Shown here one piece after another: positions 48,535 through 57,187 of a stretch of DNA of 64,000 nt. Numbering within the stretch: position 1 is the stretch's first letter; the number at the start of each line of letters is the position of its first letter. Origin of the DNA: Manis javanica (lineage: Eukaryota > Chordata > Mammalia > Pholidota > Manidae). The notes beneath the pieces are model-generated. The model had not been told where the DNA came from and did not search any database. It worked only from the letters and a program-made list of their open reading frames with translations. The stretch is taken from positions 162,165,401-162,229,400 of the forward strand of contig NC_133158.1 in NCBI RefSeq assembly GCF_040802235.1, read 5' to 3'. The translations under genes were made by a program, and so were the position numbers.

Positions 48535-48976
48535 GTGGCTGCATCCAGCCCACCATCTCCTGGACTTGCCATGAGAAGGAGGAGGGAGATGTCTAGGCTG
48601 GCATGTGCATACAGTGAGACAACGAATTTGACTGGATCTGTACTGTTGGAACTCAACCAGGAGTTGGGAGGGGTGCAAGTTGTAGCACCCCAAAATCTCA
48701 TGACTATAGACTATCTATGGTTAAAAGAACATATGGGATGTGAACAGATCCCAGAAATGGGCTGCTTTAATTTGTCTGATGGTTCAAGTACAGTTCGAAA
48801 ATATCCATCATATCATAGATAAATTTTCACAAATGCCTAGGGTGCCTAAATGGTTTTCTTGGCTTCACTGGAGATGGCTGGTGATTATAGATTTGCTTTG
48901 TTTATGTCACCGTATTCCTATTATGTCAATATGTGTGTGCAAATTAGTTAGTAGTTTAAAACCTATACATACTTAA
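48535..48976 (+). pseudogene. Broken retroviral env transmembrane (TM) subunit remnant
   Basis: Two overlapping frames carry it: 48535-48822, then 48740-48976 in another frame. A frameshift at about 48790 therefore separates them. The first part has a helical, leucine-rich segment followed by a cysteine pair resembling the loop between the two TM helices of gamma-type envelopes. The second part has a Trp-rich membrane-proximal stretch (about 48838-48880) and a hydrophobic transmembrane segment with cysteines (about 48885-48950). The surface subunit is absent or unrecognisable. The piece is short and non-functional. Assignment as env rests on motif order only. Confidence 0.6.
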
Positions 48977-49613
48977 GGTACTATACAAGAAGATATGTCA
49001 AAGAAATAATCAATCCTCCCAAGTTTCCTTCATATGCTACATCTATAGCTTTTCTTCTTCCTTCCTAATTACAAACTTTAAATAGAATTCGTGCCTCATA
49101 TCGAATTTACCGAGTATCATAATTCCTCCAGGTGGTAAAGATACCTCGAGACAAGTGCTGGGCATAGAAGCCACAGGGCATAAATCTGCAAAGAAGTAAA
49201 AAGCTAACCTTTGCAAACAATATGGCTTCTCTCTCACTTACCAACTTTACATTTCCCTGTATGGCCCCGGAAGATGACTGGTTAGCCAGAGACGGGTAAG
49301 ATTCCTCAAGGGAGGAACAACCTAAGACAGGCACAGTCGCAGGGGGGCCATCAGGTGAGAATTTGGGGATCAACAGAGGTGAGGCTCAGAACCTCACCCC
49401 CCCTGCTTTGAGAGAAATCTTCTGCATCCGTGGATGTCTTGCTGCCCTTGTCTAGCCTGGATTAATACTTAGTCCATAGGCACACACCTGATCATCTGAT
49501 CATCTACATTTGCCTTCTTACAGCACTAAACTATGTTTTCTACCTTTATCTTGCATCTACCTACCACTTCAGCATTTTATTAAAAATAAAAATAATAATA
49601 ATAATAGGAGAAA

Positions 49614-49936
49614 TGTGGGATCAACATATAAATCAAGTACAAAAATCAAATGAATATTCATATTTGACCTGATGGTTTATAGGTCATATTGCATGATCAA
49701 AACCGAAAGTTTCTGTGATGACTGCCCTTGTACTGTTCACCATGTAAGAATTTATTCACTCTGTAAGAATTCGTTCACCATGTAAGAACTTGTTCGTTAT
49801 GCTTCAGAAGATTGGAGACTGACGAGAATTAGGCTTGAGATGGATTAATGATTGTACATTGAGCATTGACCCCCCTATACTGAATTTTATTGTTGTTAAC
49901 AACCATTTGATCAATAAATATGAGAGATGCCCTCTC
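49614..49936 (+). mobile_element. ERV LTR (U3-R part) of the transduced tail
   Basis: Starts TGTGGGATCAAC after a purine-rich tract and ends at the A-tract, 18 bases after AATAAA (49913-49918). It contains three 19-bp tandem units and a GTTGTTAACAAC palindrome (49892-49903). The absence of U5 matches a transcript end. It provides the poly(A) site that the L1 body lacks. Confidence 0.65.
49738..49794 (+). repeat. Three 19-bp tandem repeats in the LTR
   Basis: Units at 49738, 49757 and 49776 each follow CACCATGTAAGAATTTATT with one to four changes. Short tandem repeats in U3 often act as enhancer elements in retroviral LTRs. Whether these do is not shown. Confidence 0.85.
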
Positions 49937-49952
49937 AAAAAAAAAAAAAAAA

Positions 49953-49967
49953 AAAATGGACCATAGA
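49953..49967 (+). repeat. 15-bp target-site duplication, right copy
   Basis: AAAATGGACCATAGA, identical to 42445-42459. Its first four A residues overlap the third A-tract. Confidence 0.93.
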
Positions 49968-50990
49968 CCTAAATGTGAAATGTGTTAACTATGAACCTTC
50001 CAAAAGAAAACAGGAAAAAGACACATTTATAAATTGAACCTCATCAAAATTTAAAACTCTCTAAGAGATATTAAGAGAATGCAAAGACAAGCTACAGACT
50101 GGGAACAAATATTTGCAAACATATTTTCAATATAGGACTTGTATCCAGAATATATAAGAATTCCTTAAATTCAGTTATAAATTAAACAACCCAACTTGAA
50201 GAATAGGCAAAAGATTTGAGCAGACAACTCACTGAAGAACATACATGAATGCCAAATAACTGCATGAAAAGATGTTCAACATCATCAGTCGTTGCAATTT
50301 AAAAACCACAATGAGACACAACACAAATATTAGAATGGTTAAAATTAAAAAGACTGACCATATATAATGTTCGTGAGGATGTTGAGGAAACAAAATTCTC
50401 ATACACAGCTGGTGGAGATGTAAAATACAATTACTTTAGAAAACAGTTTGGAAGTTTCTAAAAAAAAATTGAATATACAACTATCTTATGATTCAACCGT
50501 CCCATTCCTAGATACTTTATCAAGAGACGTGAAAAAGTATGTCCAAAAACTTGTACACAGATGTTCATAGGAGTTTTATTTGTGATTACCAAAGACTGGA
50601 AACAGCCCTAAGTCCCTCAACAGGTGAATGGATAACGAATTCCATATAATGGAATCAGCAACAAAAAGAAACTATCACTACACATGACAACATGGGTCAA
50701 TATTAAAATACTTGTGCTGGCAAAAGAAACCAGACAAAAAAAAGAATGTATACTTAAAATGCCATTTTTATAAACTCTAGAAAATACAAACTAATTTGTA
50801 GGGAAAGGAAGCAGTGGTTGCCTGGGGGAAGGATGTTGTGTGGGAAGAGTGGGAGAAAGGGATTACCAAGGGGCACACAGATACTTTTGGGGTGATGGAC
50901 ATGTTTGTTACCTTGATTGTGGTGATGGTTATATGGTGTGTACATAGGTTAGAACTTTTTAAGCTATATGCTTTAAATATGTGCCATTTA
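49968..50990 (+). mobile_element. Old L1 remnant, right of the young insertion
   Basis: Continues the host L1 from 42444: ORF2 C-terminal remains (AGAATAGGCAAAAGATTTGAG, GCATGAAAAGATGTTCAAC, ACACAGCTGGTGGAGATG), then a 3'UTR with ATTGTGGTGATGGTTATATGG. It ends near GTGCCAATTAGACCTG. All frames are broken. Confidence 0.8.
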
Positions 50991-51047
50991 TTGTGTGCCA
51001 ATTAGACCTGAATTAGCCTATTTGTTTACTTATTTATCTAAAAGAAA

Positions 51048-51072
51048 AACGATTTCCCATTGGGAAATCGTT
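51048..51072. repeat. Perfect 12-bp inverted repeat with 1-base centre
   Basis: Left arm AACGATTTCCCA and right arm TGGGAAATCGTT are separated by a single T. It lies about 60 bp right of the old L1 end. Confidence 0.9.
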
Positions 51073-51419
51073 GAGGTCATGGATATTATTCTCTTCTCAT
51101 TTTCCATACAGCCTATCCCAGTTCTGGGGATGCAGAAGGTGGCCAACAATCATTTGATTACTTTCATCTGTACAAGACATACCAACACAAAAAGAAAACT
51201 CCTGAGCAAGGGTGTTTCCTGGTGCCATTTTGCTGATGGGGAAATTTTTATTTACTGATGTAGCTAAAATCACAGGTGGTGAGAGGAATCTTTCTGGTCA
51301 CTCATTTTTCTGGACTACCAGTTCAACTCAATTCACTTCCATCTGAAATGTTTGCAGCCCTGGATGGGTTTTAAAGGAGGCAGAAGGATTGCTGCACAGC
51401 CAGGGAACAACATGAGATG

Positions 51420-51690
51420 AGACGAGGATGATGATGATGACGATGATGATGATAGTAGTGGTAATACTACTGTCTACCACTTATGGGTACTGACTGTGCA
51501 CCAGAATGCTTTCTGCTCATGTCTGTTAACCCTCACGGTCCTGTGTGGAAGCTGTTATCATCCTGTCTTAGAAAGGAGGAAGTAAAGATGGTGAGCAGCA
51601 GGGGTTCTTCACAGAGCTAATAAATTGTGGAGCTAGAATTTGAAACCACATCAGTCTGATCCCAAAACTTTTACCATTAAACTGCCTCCA
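51420..51690 (+). repeat. (GAT)n microsatellite joined to MIR
   Basis: A GAT/GAC trinucleotide run at about 51423-51455 is followed by a MIR element (CTACCACTTATGGGTACTGAC, CAGAGCTAATAAATTGTGG, ACCACATCAGTCTGATCCC). Confidence 0.7.
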
Positions 51691-51699
51691 TTTCTGGCC

Positions 51700-51960
51700 A
51701 GTTATCCACATGTGAACACGTGCATGTCTACCAGTACACAAACAAGACTACATAAAACACACATGCATGCACACCTCTGCTCACCACACAAACATGCATG
51801 CATGCACACGTGGACACACACCAATACACATGTGAACATACATGCACATTCACATGCATAAAAGTGGCTATTCACACACACATACCCACCTGCAAAGACA
51901 CACACATATGCACACACACATTTTCATGTGCATAACACAGGCACACAAACTTAGGGCACC
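51700..51960. repeat. Degenerate CA-rich low-complexity tract
   Basis: Imperfect CACA, CATG and ACAC units over about 260 bp. It produces cysteine-rich spurious frames on the minus strand. It looks like a decayed CA microsatellite. Confidence 0.85.
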
Positions 51961-53638
51961 CTAAGAACATACATTCTGCCTTTTCAGTTCTGGCTTCCTA
52001 TCAGCGGCAACCAGTGCATCACCCTGCCAGCCTCTCCCAGTCCAGGTCCCAGGAATCTTCAAACACTGCAGTCCTGAATCTAAAGTGAAATGCTTAGGCC
52101 CCGATCTGGGATTGCATGCAACTCAGGGCAATCAGATGCATCATATTTTCTCATGAAAGAAATTTCTGACAGGCTTATTAAACTTTGAAAATACCAGCTC
52201 TCCGTCCAAAGGACTTCCTGAGTCCAGATTAAATTGAAAAGTAATCTTGGGACAGACCACCCAGTTCTGAGCTGATGGGAATTAACTTTCAACCCAAGCC
52301 AGCACGTCCCTCAGACAAAATGTTCCACATACCAAACCTGACAGCAGCCAGCTCTCGGGAGCAGGGGAGCCAAGTGTCAGCTATTATAGATCATATCTGC
52401 AGTGGCTGTGACATGGGGTGATTGCTCTGAGCCTCCATCATTATAGGGGCATCTGGACTGTCAGGAAGGAGCCAGCCTAAGTGCCTTTGACATTTGTGTC
52501 CCTGTGCTATAGGAGAAGGAGTCTGCCTGTCATCACAGGCATATGTAGCCTTGGCCTCCAGCAGGCATTTTCTGTTTCGAGTGTTCAGTTGGGTTAGAAT
52601 TAAAGTTCAGTGGATGCTGTCAGAAGACAAAAGGGTGACATGTCGAAAATTGGAGGTAAACTGATAACTCCAGTGTTGGAGGAACTGACTCATTCACCCC
52701 CACTGTCTTGTGGTGAAGGACACTCTCCCTGCTTGCTCTCTTTGGGGCCACATTCTGGGCTCAGAAGACATTTCTGGGAGTCTCAATGTTTTCCCTTACC
52801 CCACGAAGTGCATGTGAAACAGCTTTTCCACCATATTGGGGGTTAGGGACCCCAGAATTATGCTTTGACTTTGCATTGAAGAAACTGGATGGCCTTGGGC
52901 AAGATCCGTAACTTCAGAGGGTCAGCTCACATGTAACAGAAGATGAGAATGTTGGTGCCTGCCCGTCTACCTCACTGATTTGCCATGAAGACCAACAGAA
53001 CTGATGAGAAGACAGTACGCTCCACGTGAAAGGGAAGGTGGCTCTGCTTTGTCACGTCTTTCAACATCTTCACCATTGCTCAAGATAGAGCCTGCACAGG
53101 CTTCCAGGCACATCTTCAAATGTTTTCTGTCTTCCTCCAAAACTATCAGAAATAGTTTCCCAGCTTGCAGCTCCTGCTTCCTCCTCTGCATTTCTGCAGG
53201 CTGTCCCACTGCTCAGTGGGCTGGTGTTGCTTCAAGTTCTAGCATCACAGCCAAGTGCACAGCCCGCAGCAGCTACTTCAGACTTCTTGCTCTGGCAGCT
53301 CCCAAAACAGCCATGCCTTTTCTCAGCCAATGACTATGCTTTCCATTACTTAGGGAAAAGAGGCAGAGAGGCAGGAAGGCCCTCTTTTTCCTTCCTCAAA
53401 ACCTGTCCACACTCTACAATGACCTCTTCCCATTAATAGCCAGTGTTCTCACTTAGGGCGCCATCCCCTGAAACCTTCTTAGGAACATTCTATCATCACT
53501 TACCCCTTCTCATTTTACTCTTTTCCTTGCTACCAGTCCCTTCCAGCACACAAAGGGGCTTTGGCCATGGAATTTGTCCGTAGGACCACATTGGGCATTT
53601 GGATTCTGAACTGGGCACTCTGAGTGAGGACAAAAGTG
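51961..53638. other. Single-copy-looking sequence, no recognised gene
   Basis: No repeat recognised. AT-rich blocks with TTAAT and ATTA motifs at about 52080-52320 look like non-coding regulatory sequence, judged by composition alone. The 109-codon frame at 53004-53333 has no domain. Confidence 0.35.
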
Positions 53639-53768
53639 GAGGTGTTGGGGGAGCGTTGTGTATTTCCTCGGTCCTTGTCCCCGCCGCAACAAAGAATTGA
53701 AGGGCAGACACAGTAGTGAAGCAGAGTAAAAGTTTTATTTAAAGTTACTTAAAGAGAGAAGTGCAGCA

Positions 53769-54052
53769 GGCAACCTCAGCAAGGAGAGGCGCCCTGAAAG
53801 GTTGGAGAGAGAAAGTTTAAGATTAAAAGGTTACACACTTAGAAAATGTGGGCAACCTCAGAGAGAGGAGCGCCCCCTGAAAGGGTGAAAAGTAAGAGTT
53901 TAAAGTTAAAAGGTTACATCCTTAGAAAGTGCGGGTGACCTCAAAGAAAGGGGCGCCCCCTGAAAGGTTGAAAAGAGTTCAAAGTTAAAAGGTTACATAT
54001 TTAGAAAGTGCAGGCGACCTCAGAGAGAGGAGTGCCCCGAAAAGCTGGAGGT
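53769..54052 (-). repeat. 82-bp tandem array inside the solo LTR
   Basis: Three full units (53769-53850, 53851-53933, 53934-54012) and a partial fourth (54013 to about 54052). Each carries a GGCAACCTC-like start, a GCGCCCCCTGAAAGG-like core and AAAGGTTACA. Unit lengths are 82, 83 and 79 bp, with moderate divergence between units. Confidence 0.9.
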
Positions 54053-54285
54053 TCCCCCTTTTAAGGATTCTTTAGGAATGTGACTAAGGGCTAGGGGTGC
54101 AGACTTGTTAAATGGTCTTTGAATACTTAGAATTAACTTAACACAAGGAACTTCCTGCTCTGATTTCTCCCAGGGATGCCGGCGTCCTGGTCTGGGAGCA
54201 TATCAAACAGGCTGCCTGCCCAGCCCCCAAGGTGGGCTGAGTTACTGTCTGTTTGCTAGAGAGTAAGTTAAGAATCTTACATTTT

Positions 54286-55421
54286 CTAAAAATAATTAAT
54301 TACTTTATTATTATTTTTTGAAGAACATTATGTTTACTAGGCTCTCCCCTACCCCACGTCCCCCCCACAAACCCCATTACAGTCACTGTCCATCAGCATA
54401 GTAAGATGTTGTAGAATCAGTACTTGTCTTCTGTGTTGCAAAGCCCTTCCCTTTCCCCCACCCCCCACATTATACATGCCAATAATAATACCTTCTTTCT
54501 TCTTCCCTGCCCCTATCCCTCCCTACCCTCCCATTCTCCCCAGTCTCTTTCCCTTTGGTAACTGTTAGTCCATTCTTGGGTTCTGTGATTCTGCTGCTGT
54601 TTTGTTCCTTCAATTTTTCTTTTGTTCTTATACTCCACAGATGAGTGAAATCATTCGGTATTTGTTTTTCTCCGCTTGGCTTATTTCACTAAGCATAATA
54701 CCCTCTAGCTCCATCCATGTTGTTGCAAATGGTAGGATTTGTTTTCTTCTTATGGCTGAATAATATTCCACTGTGTATATGTACCACATCTTCTTTATCC
54801 ACTCATCTACTGATGGACACTTAGGTTGCTTCCATTTCTTGGCTATTGTAAATAGTTCTGTGATAAACATAGGCGTGCATCTGTCTTTTTCAAACTGGAG
54901 TGCTGCATCCTTAGGGTAAATTCCTAGAAGTGGAATCCCTGGGTCAAATGGTAAGTCTATTTTGTGCATTTTGAGGAACCTCCATACTGCTTTCCACAAT
55001 GGTTGAACTAATTTACATTCCCACCAACAGTGTAGGAGGGTTCCCCTTTCTCCGCAACCTCGCCAACATTTGTTGTTGTTTGTCTTTTGGATGGTGGCCA
55101 TCCTTACTGGTGTGAGGTGATATCTCATTGTGGTTTTAATTTGCATTTCTCTGATAATTAGCGATGTGGAGCATCTTTTCATGTGTCTGTTGGCCATCTG
55201 AATTTCTTCTTTGGAGAACTTTCTGTTCAGCTCCTCTGCCCATTTTTTAATTGGATTATTTGCTTTTTGTTTGTTGAGGAGCGTGAGCTCTTTATATATT
55301 TTGGATGTCAAGCCTTTATCGGATCTGTCATTTATGAAAATATTCTCCCATACTGTAGGGTACCTTTTTGTTCTATTGATGGTGTCCTTTGCTGTACAGA
55401 AGCTTTTCAGCTTGATATATG
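54286..55421 (-). mobile_element. 5'-truncated young L1 nested in the solo LTR
   Basis: Target-site duplications GAATCTTACATTTT (54272-54285) and GAATCTTACGTTTT (55422-55435) flank it, with one mismatch. Inside is inverted L1: a 3'UTR with C-tracts (the complement of the G-tracts at 47852-47950), then ORF2 C-terminal sequence. It belongs to the same L1 family as the element at 42460. It ends at the L1 body without the ERV tail. Confidence 0.92.
54628..55311 (-). pseudogene. L1 ORF2 C-terminal fragment
   Basis: A 227-codon open frame on the minus strand covering the end of ORF2: [20 protein letters not shown], the [18 protein letters not shown] zinc-finger segment, then [18 protein letters not shown]. 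It lacks endonuclease and reverse transcriptase domains, so it is a dead fragment. It preserves Glu at the position where the full-length copy has its premature stop, which makes it a useful internal reference. Confidence 0.9.
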
Positions 55422-55804
55422 GAATCTTACGTTTTTAACTTCCTGGGTATTAAAGTACAATCTTTAAGATGGAATCCTTCTTACCTTTCACTATGTTTTT
55501 TATGCCTGGGCCTGCATGCTAGATTAGTTGCGTAGGTTACAAACTACTTGATTAGGGGCGGGAGGAGTAAAAAAACAGCATATAGGTAAAGGTAAAAAAA
55601 TAAGCTGGCCCTGCATGATTAACACAATAAGGACATGGGCTGTGCTGAGGTACCCTCCTTTATCTGGGGCATATTCAAACATTCCAGGCCAAGTTGCTCC
55701 TGGCTTTTTGAGCTTTAATTGATTAATTGTGGGTCTTTTTAGTGGACTTTCTGGCCTTTTTCTCTTTCCACCCTGCTCATATCTATTTTCCTGCCTAACA
55801 GAGG

Positions 55805-56637
55805 TAGATGTGGTCTCTGGGGAAGGCTTCAAAGATAGAGTTTTGAAGACTACATAGAATTTGCAAGGGTGTTGCTAGAGTTTGCAAGGAGTTTTGGATT
55901 GCTCAGATTGTCACTCTTCTTCCTTAGCTCCTTCCTTCCCTCTCCATCCCTCTCCTTGACTTCTACTCCCACATCCTCATCTTGAAGAATTCTAAAAGCC
56001 CAGGGCAAAATCCCAGTCCCTTTAGGAAAACAATGAAAAGTTAAGACCCTGTAAAATCACTGACATTTCAGCTATACTGAAATGTCACTATACTTTTGTT
56101 GTACAAATAATAAGACTCATTCTTTCTCCTTAGAGCTGGTGATTTCTCTCCCAGATTTGACCCTATGAATCCTACCACTACAGGTAGAAAGGGTGTCTTG
56201 GGACTGTCAGACAGAAGGCCAGTTCTCCCCATTACCCAGGGCTGAATAGGACCCCATCCAGGCTTATCAGCTTCTCTCACCAGGAACTTGAATTTGATGG
56301 AAATCATATAGTTGAACCAAGCCATTCTGATAGCATCTCCCTGGAGAGATTTTTCTTGAGTCCCTGCCATTGGGGATTCCAGAGTTTCAGTCTTTCAAGC
56401 CCTTTCTGAGGCTTGTCTATTCAGCTTTCCCTTTAACTCTGAGATACTCAACATCCTTGCCATTACTTCCATCTGTTTTTAGTCAGGAAATATTTCTGCA
56501 GCATGCAATCAAGAGAATCTTAACTGATAAACATATGTTTCTAAGTCCTTCTGAAGATCTTAAGAAAGCCACTGACTTGCTACCACATGACCTTCTTGCA
56601 CCCCCTTTACAAAACACCAGGTGTCAATTCCTAAAAG
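55805..56637. other. Unresolved sequence between two LTR elements
   Basis: A 100-codon minus-strand frame (56068-56370) has no recognisable domain and spans sequence that looks repeat-derived. A perfect 11-bp inverted repeat lies at 56061-56087. I cannot assign it to a family. Confidence 0.35.
56061..56087. repeat. Perfect 11-bp inverted repeat, 5-base loop
   Basis: TGACATTTCAG and CTGAAATGTCA separated by CTATA. Confidence 0.9.
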
Positions 56638-56642
56638 AACTT

Positions 56643-57007
56643 TGTGGGGAAAGTGAAGGTTCCTATGGCTAGGATTCTCACCTGGCCCTGGTCGGCTTGC
56701 TCATTACACATGTGTGGGCAATATGTTGTTATTGACTCTACATAAAGGCTGCAGGAGAGCAGAGATGAGTGGCACCAGTGCTGAGGACAGAGACTGAGAT
56801 GGCTGCGGGGGCAGAGAGGCATGAGGCAGAAATTAGCTTGCTACATGCAGGCTTGTTCTGAGTGGATGGGATATCAGTGATTGACCTGCCACTGTGGGAA
56901 TAAAGTTGGGTATAAACAGTTTCACTCCACGAATGTTGCATTGTCATTTTTTGGTCTCACTGAATCCATAGTGAACTTGCCCGGGGCTGAAACCCATTGG
57001 CAAGACA
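56643..57007 (+). mobile_element. 5' LTR with promoter deletion
   Basis: 365 bp. Compared with the 3' LTR it lacks about 46 bp just downstream of the TATA region, and TATATAAAG reads TACATAAAG here. AATAAA is at 56899-56904. The primer-binding region should start at 57008 (GTTGGCAATGTTGGCAGG), but I could not match it confidently to a tRNA. Confidence 0.85.
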
Positions 57008-57187
57008 GTTGGCAATGTTGGCAGGATACATTGTTGACCAAGGACCAGAACAGTTGCCCTCATGGGAGGGGTACTTCAGCAGGCTGCACCTGTGGATGGT
57101 GAGACATTCGAGTGTCCCCCAGTGGACGTATGATCTACCACGGCTTGCCTCCTAGAGGACTGCGCCCCACCCCAGGACTGGGAAGGG

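Larger units (their letters stand above)
42460..49956 (+). mobile_element. Full-length L1 with serial 3'-transduced ERV tail (composite retroposon)
   Basis: The insertion is about 7.5 kb between identical 15-bp target-site duplications. The order is L1 5'UTR (42460-42854), ORF1 (42855-43745), a 195-bp spacer, ORF2 (43941-47756 with one stop) and a 3'UTR with G-tracts. Then come A-tract 1 (48099-48130), a 146-bp segment, A-tract 2 (48277-48296) and an ERV env-LTR segment. AATAAA at 49913 and A-tract 3 (49937-49956) close the unit. One pair of duplications around the whole unit shows that L1 and tail were reverse-transcribed as one RNA. The L1 body has no AATAAA before A-tract 1, which favours read-through. 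The element looks young because ORF1 is intact and the flanks match. Confidence 0.92.
48297..49956 (+). mobile_element. Transduced segment 2: ERV env/LTR-derived tail
   Basis: About 1,640 bp. The left part (48297-49613) has remnants of a retroviral env transmembrane region followed by non-coding sequence. A purine-rich stretch (AATAGGAGAAA, ending 49613) then precedes TGTGGGATCAAC. That is the layout of a polypurine tract followed by an LTR. The LTR stops at the polyadenylation point without U5, as expected for a cDNA of a polyadenylated retroviral RNA. No gag or pol sequence is seen. Confidence 0.75.
53643..55800 (-). mobile_element. Solo ERV LTR, minus strand, interrupted by an L1
   Basis: On the minus strand the LTR begins TGTTAGGCAGG (55800) and ends CTCCCCCAACA (53643), with TG...CA ends. 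Four-base duplications GAGG flank it (53639-53642 and 55801-55804), typical of gamma-type (class I) ERVs. A minus-strand AATAAA lies at 53739-53734. Without the nested L1 and its duplicated target the LTR is about 1.0 kb. No internal retroviral sequence is attached, so it is a solo LTR formed by LTR-LTR recombination. A 309-base frame inside it (55524-55832) is non-coding U3. Confidence 0.85.

Noticed and set aside
49738-49794. CRISPR-like short repeats
   Set aside because: Only three contiguous 19-bp units without spacers, inside an LTR.
51702-51917. Cysteine-rich 71-codon minus-strand frame
   Set aside because: Translation of the decayed CA tract.
53769-54052. CRISPR-like array
   Set aside because: Units are contiguous 79-83-bp tandem repeats with no unique spacers, inside a mammalian LTR.
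55524-55832. 102-codon minus-strand frame as a gene
   Set aside because: It starts outside and runs into the U3 of the solo LTR, so it is not a conserved coding unit.
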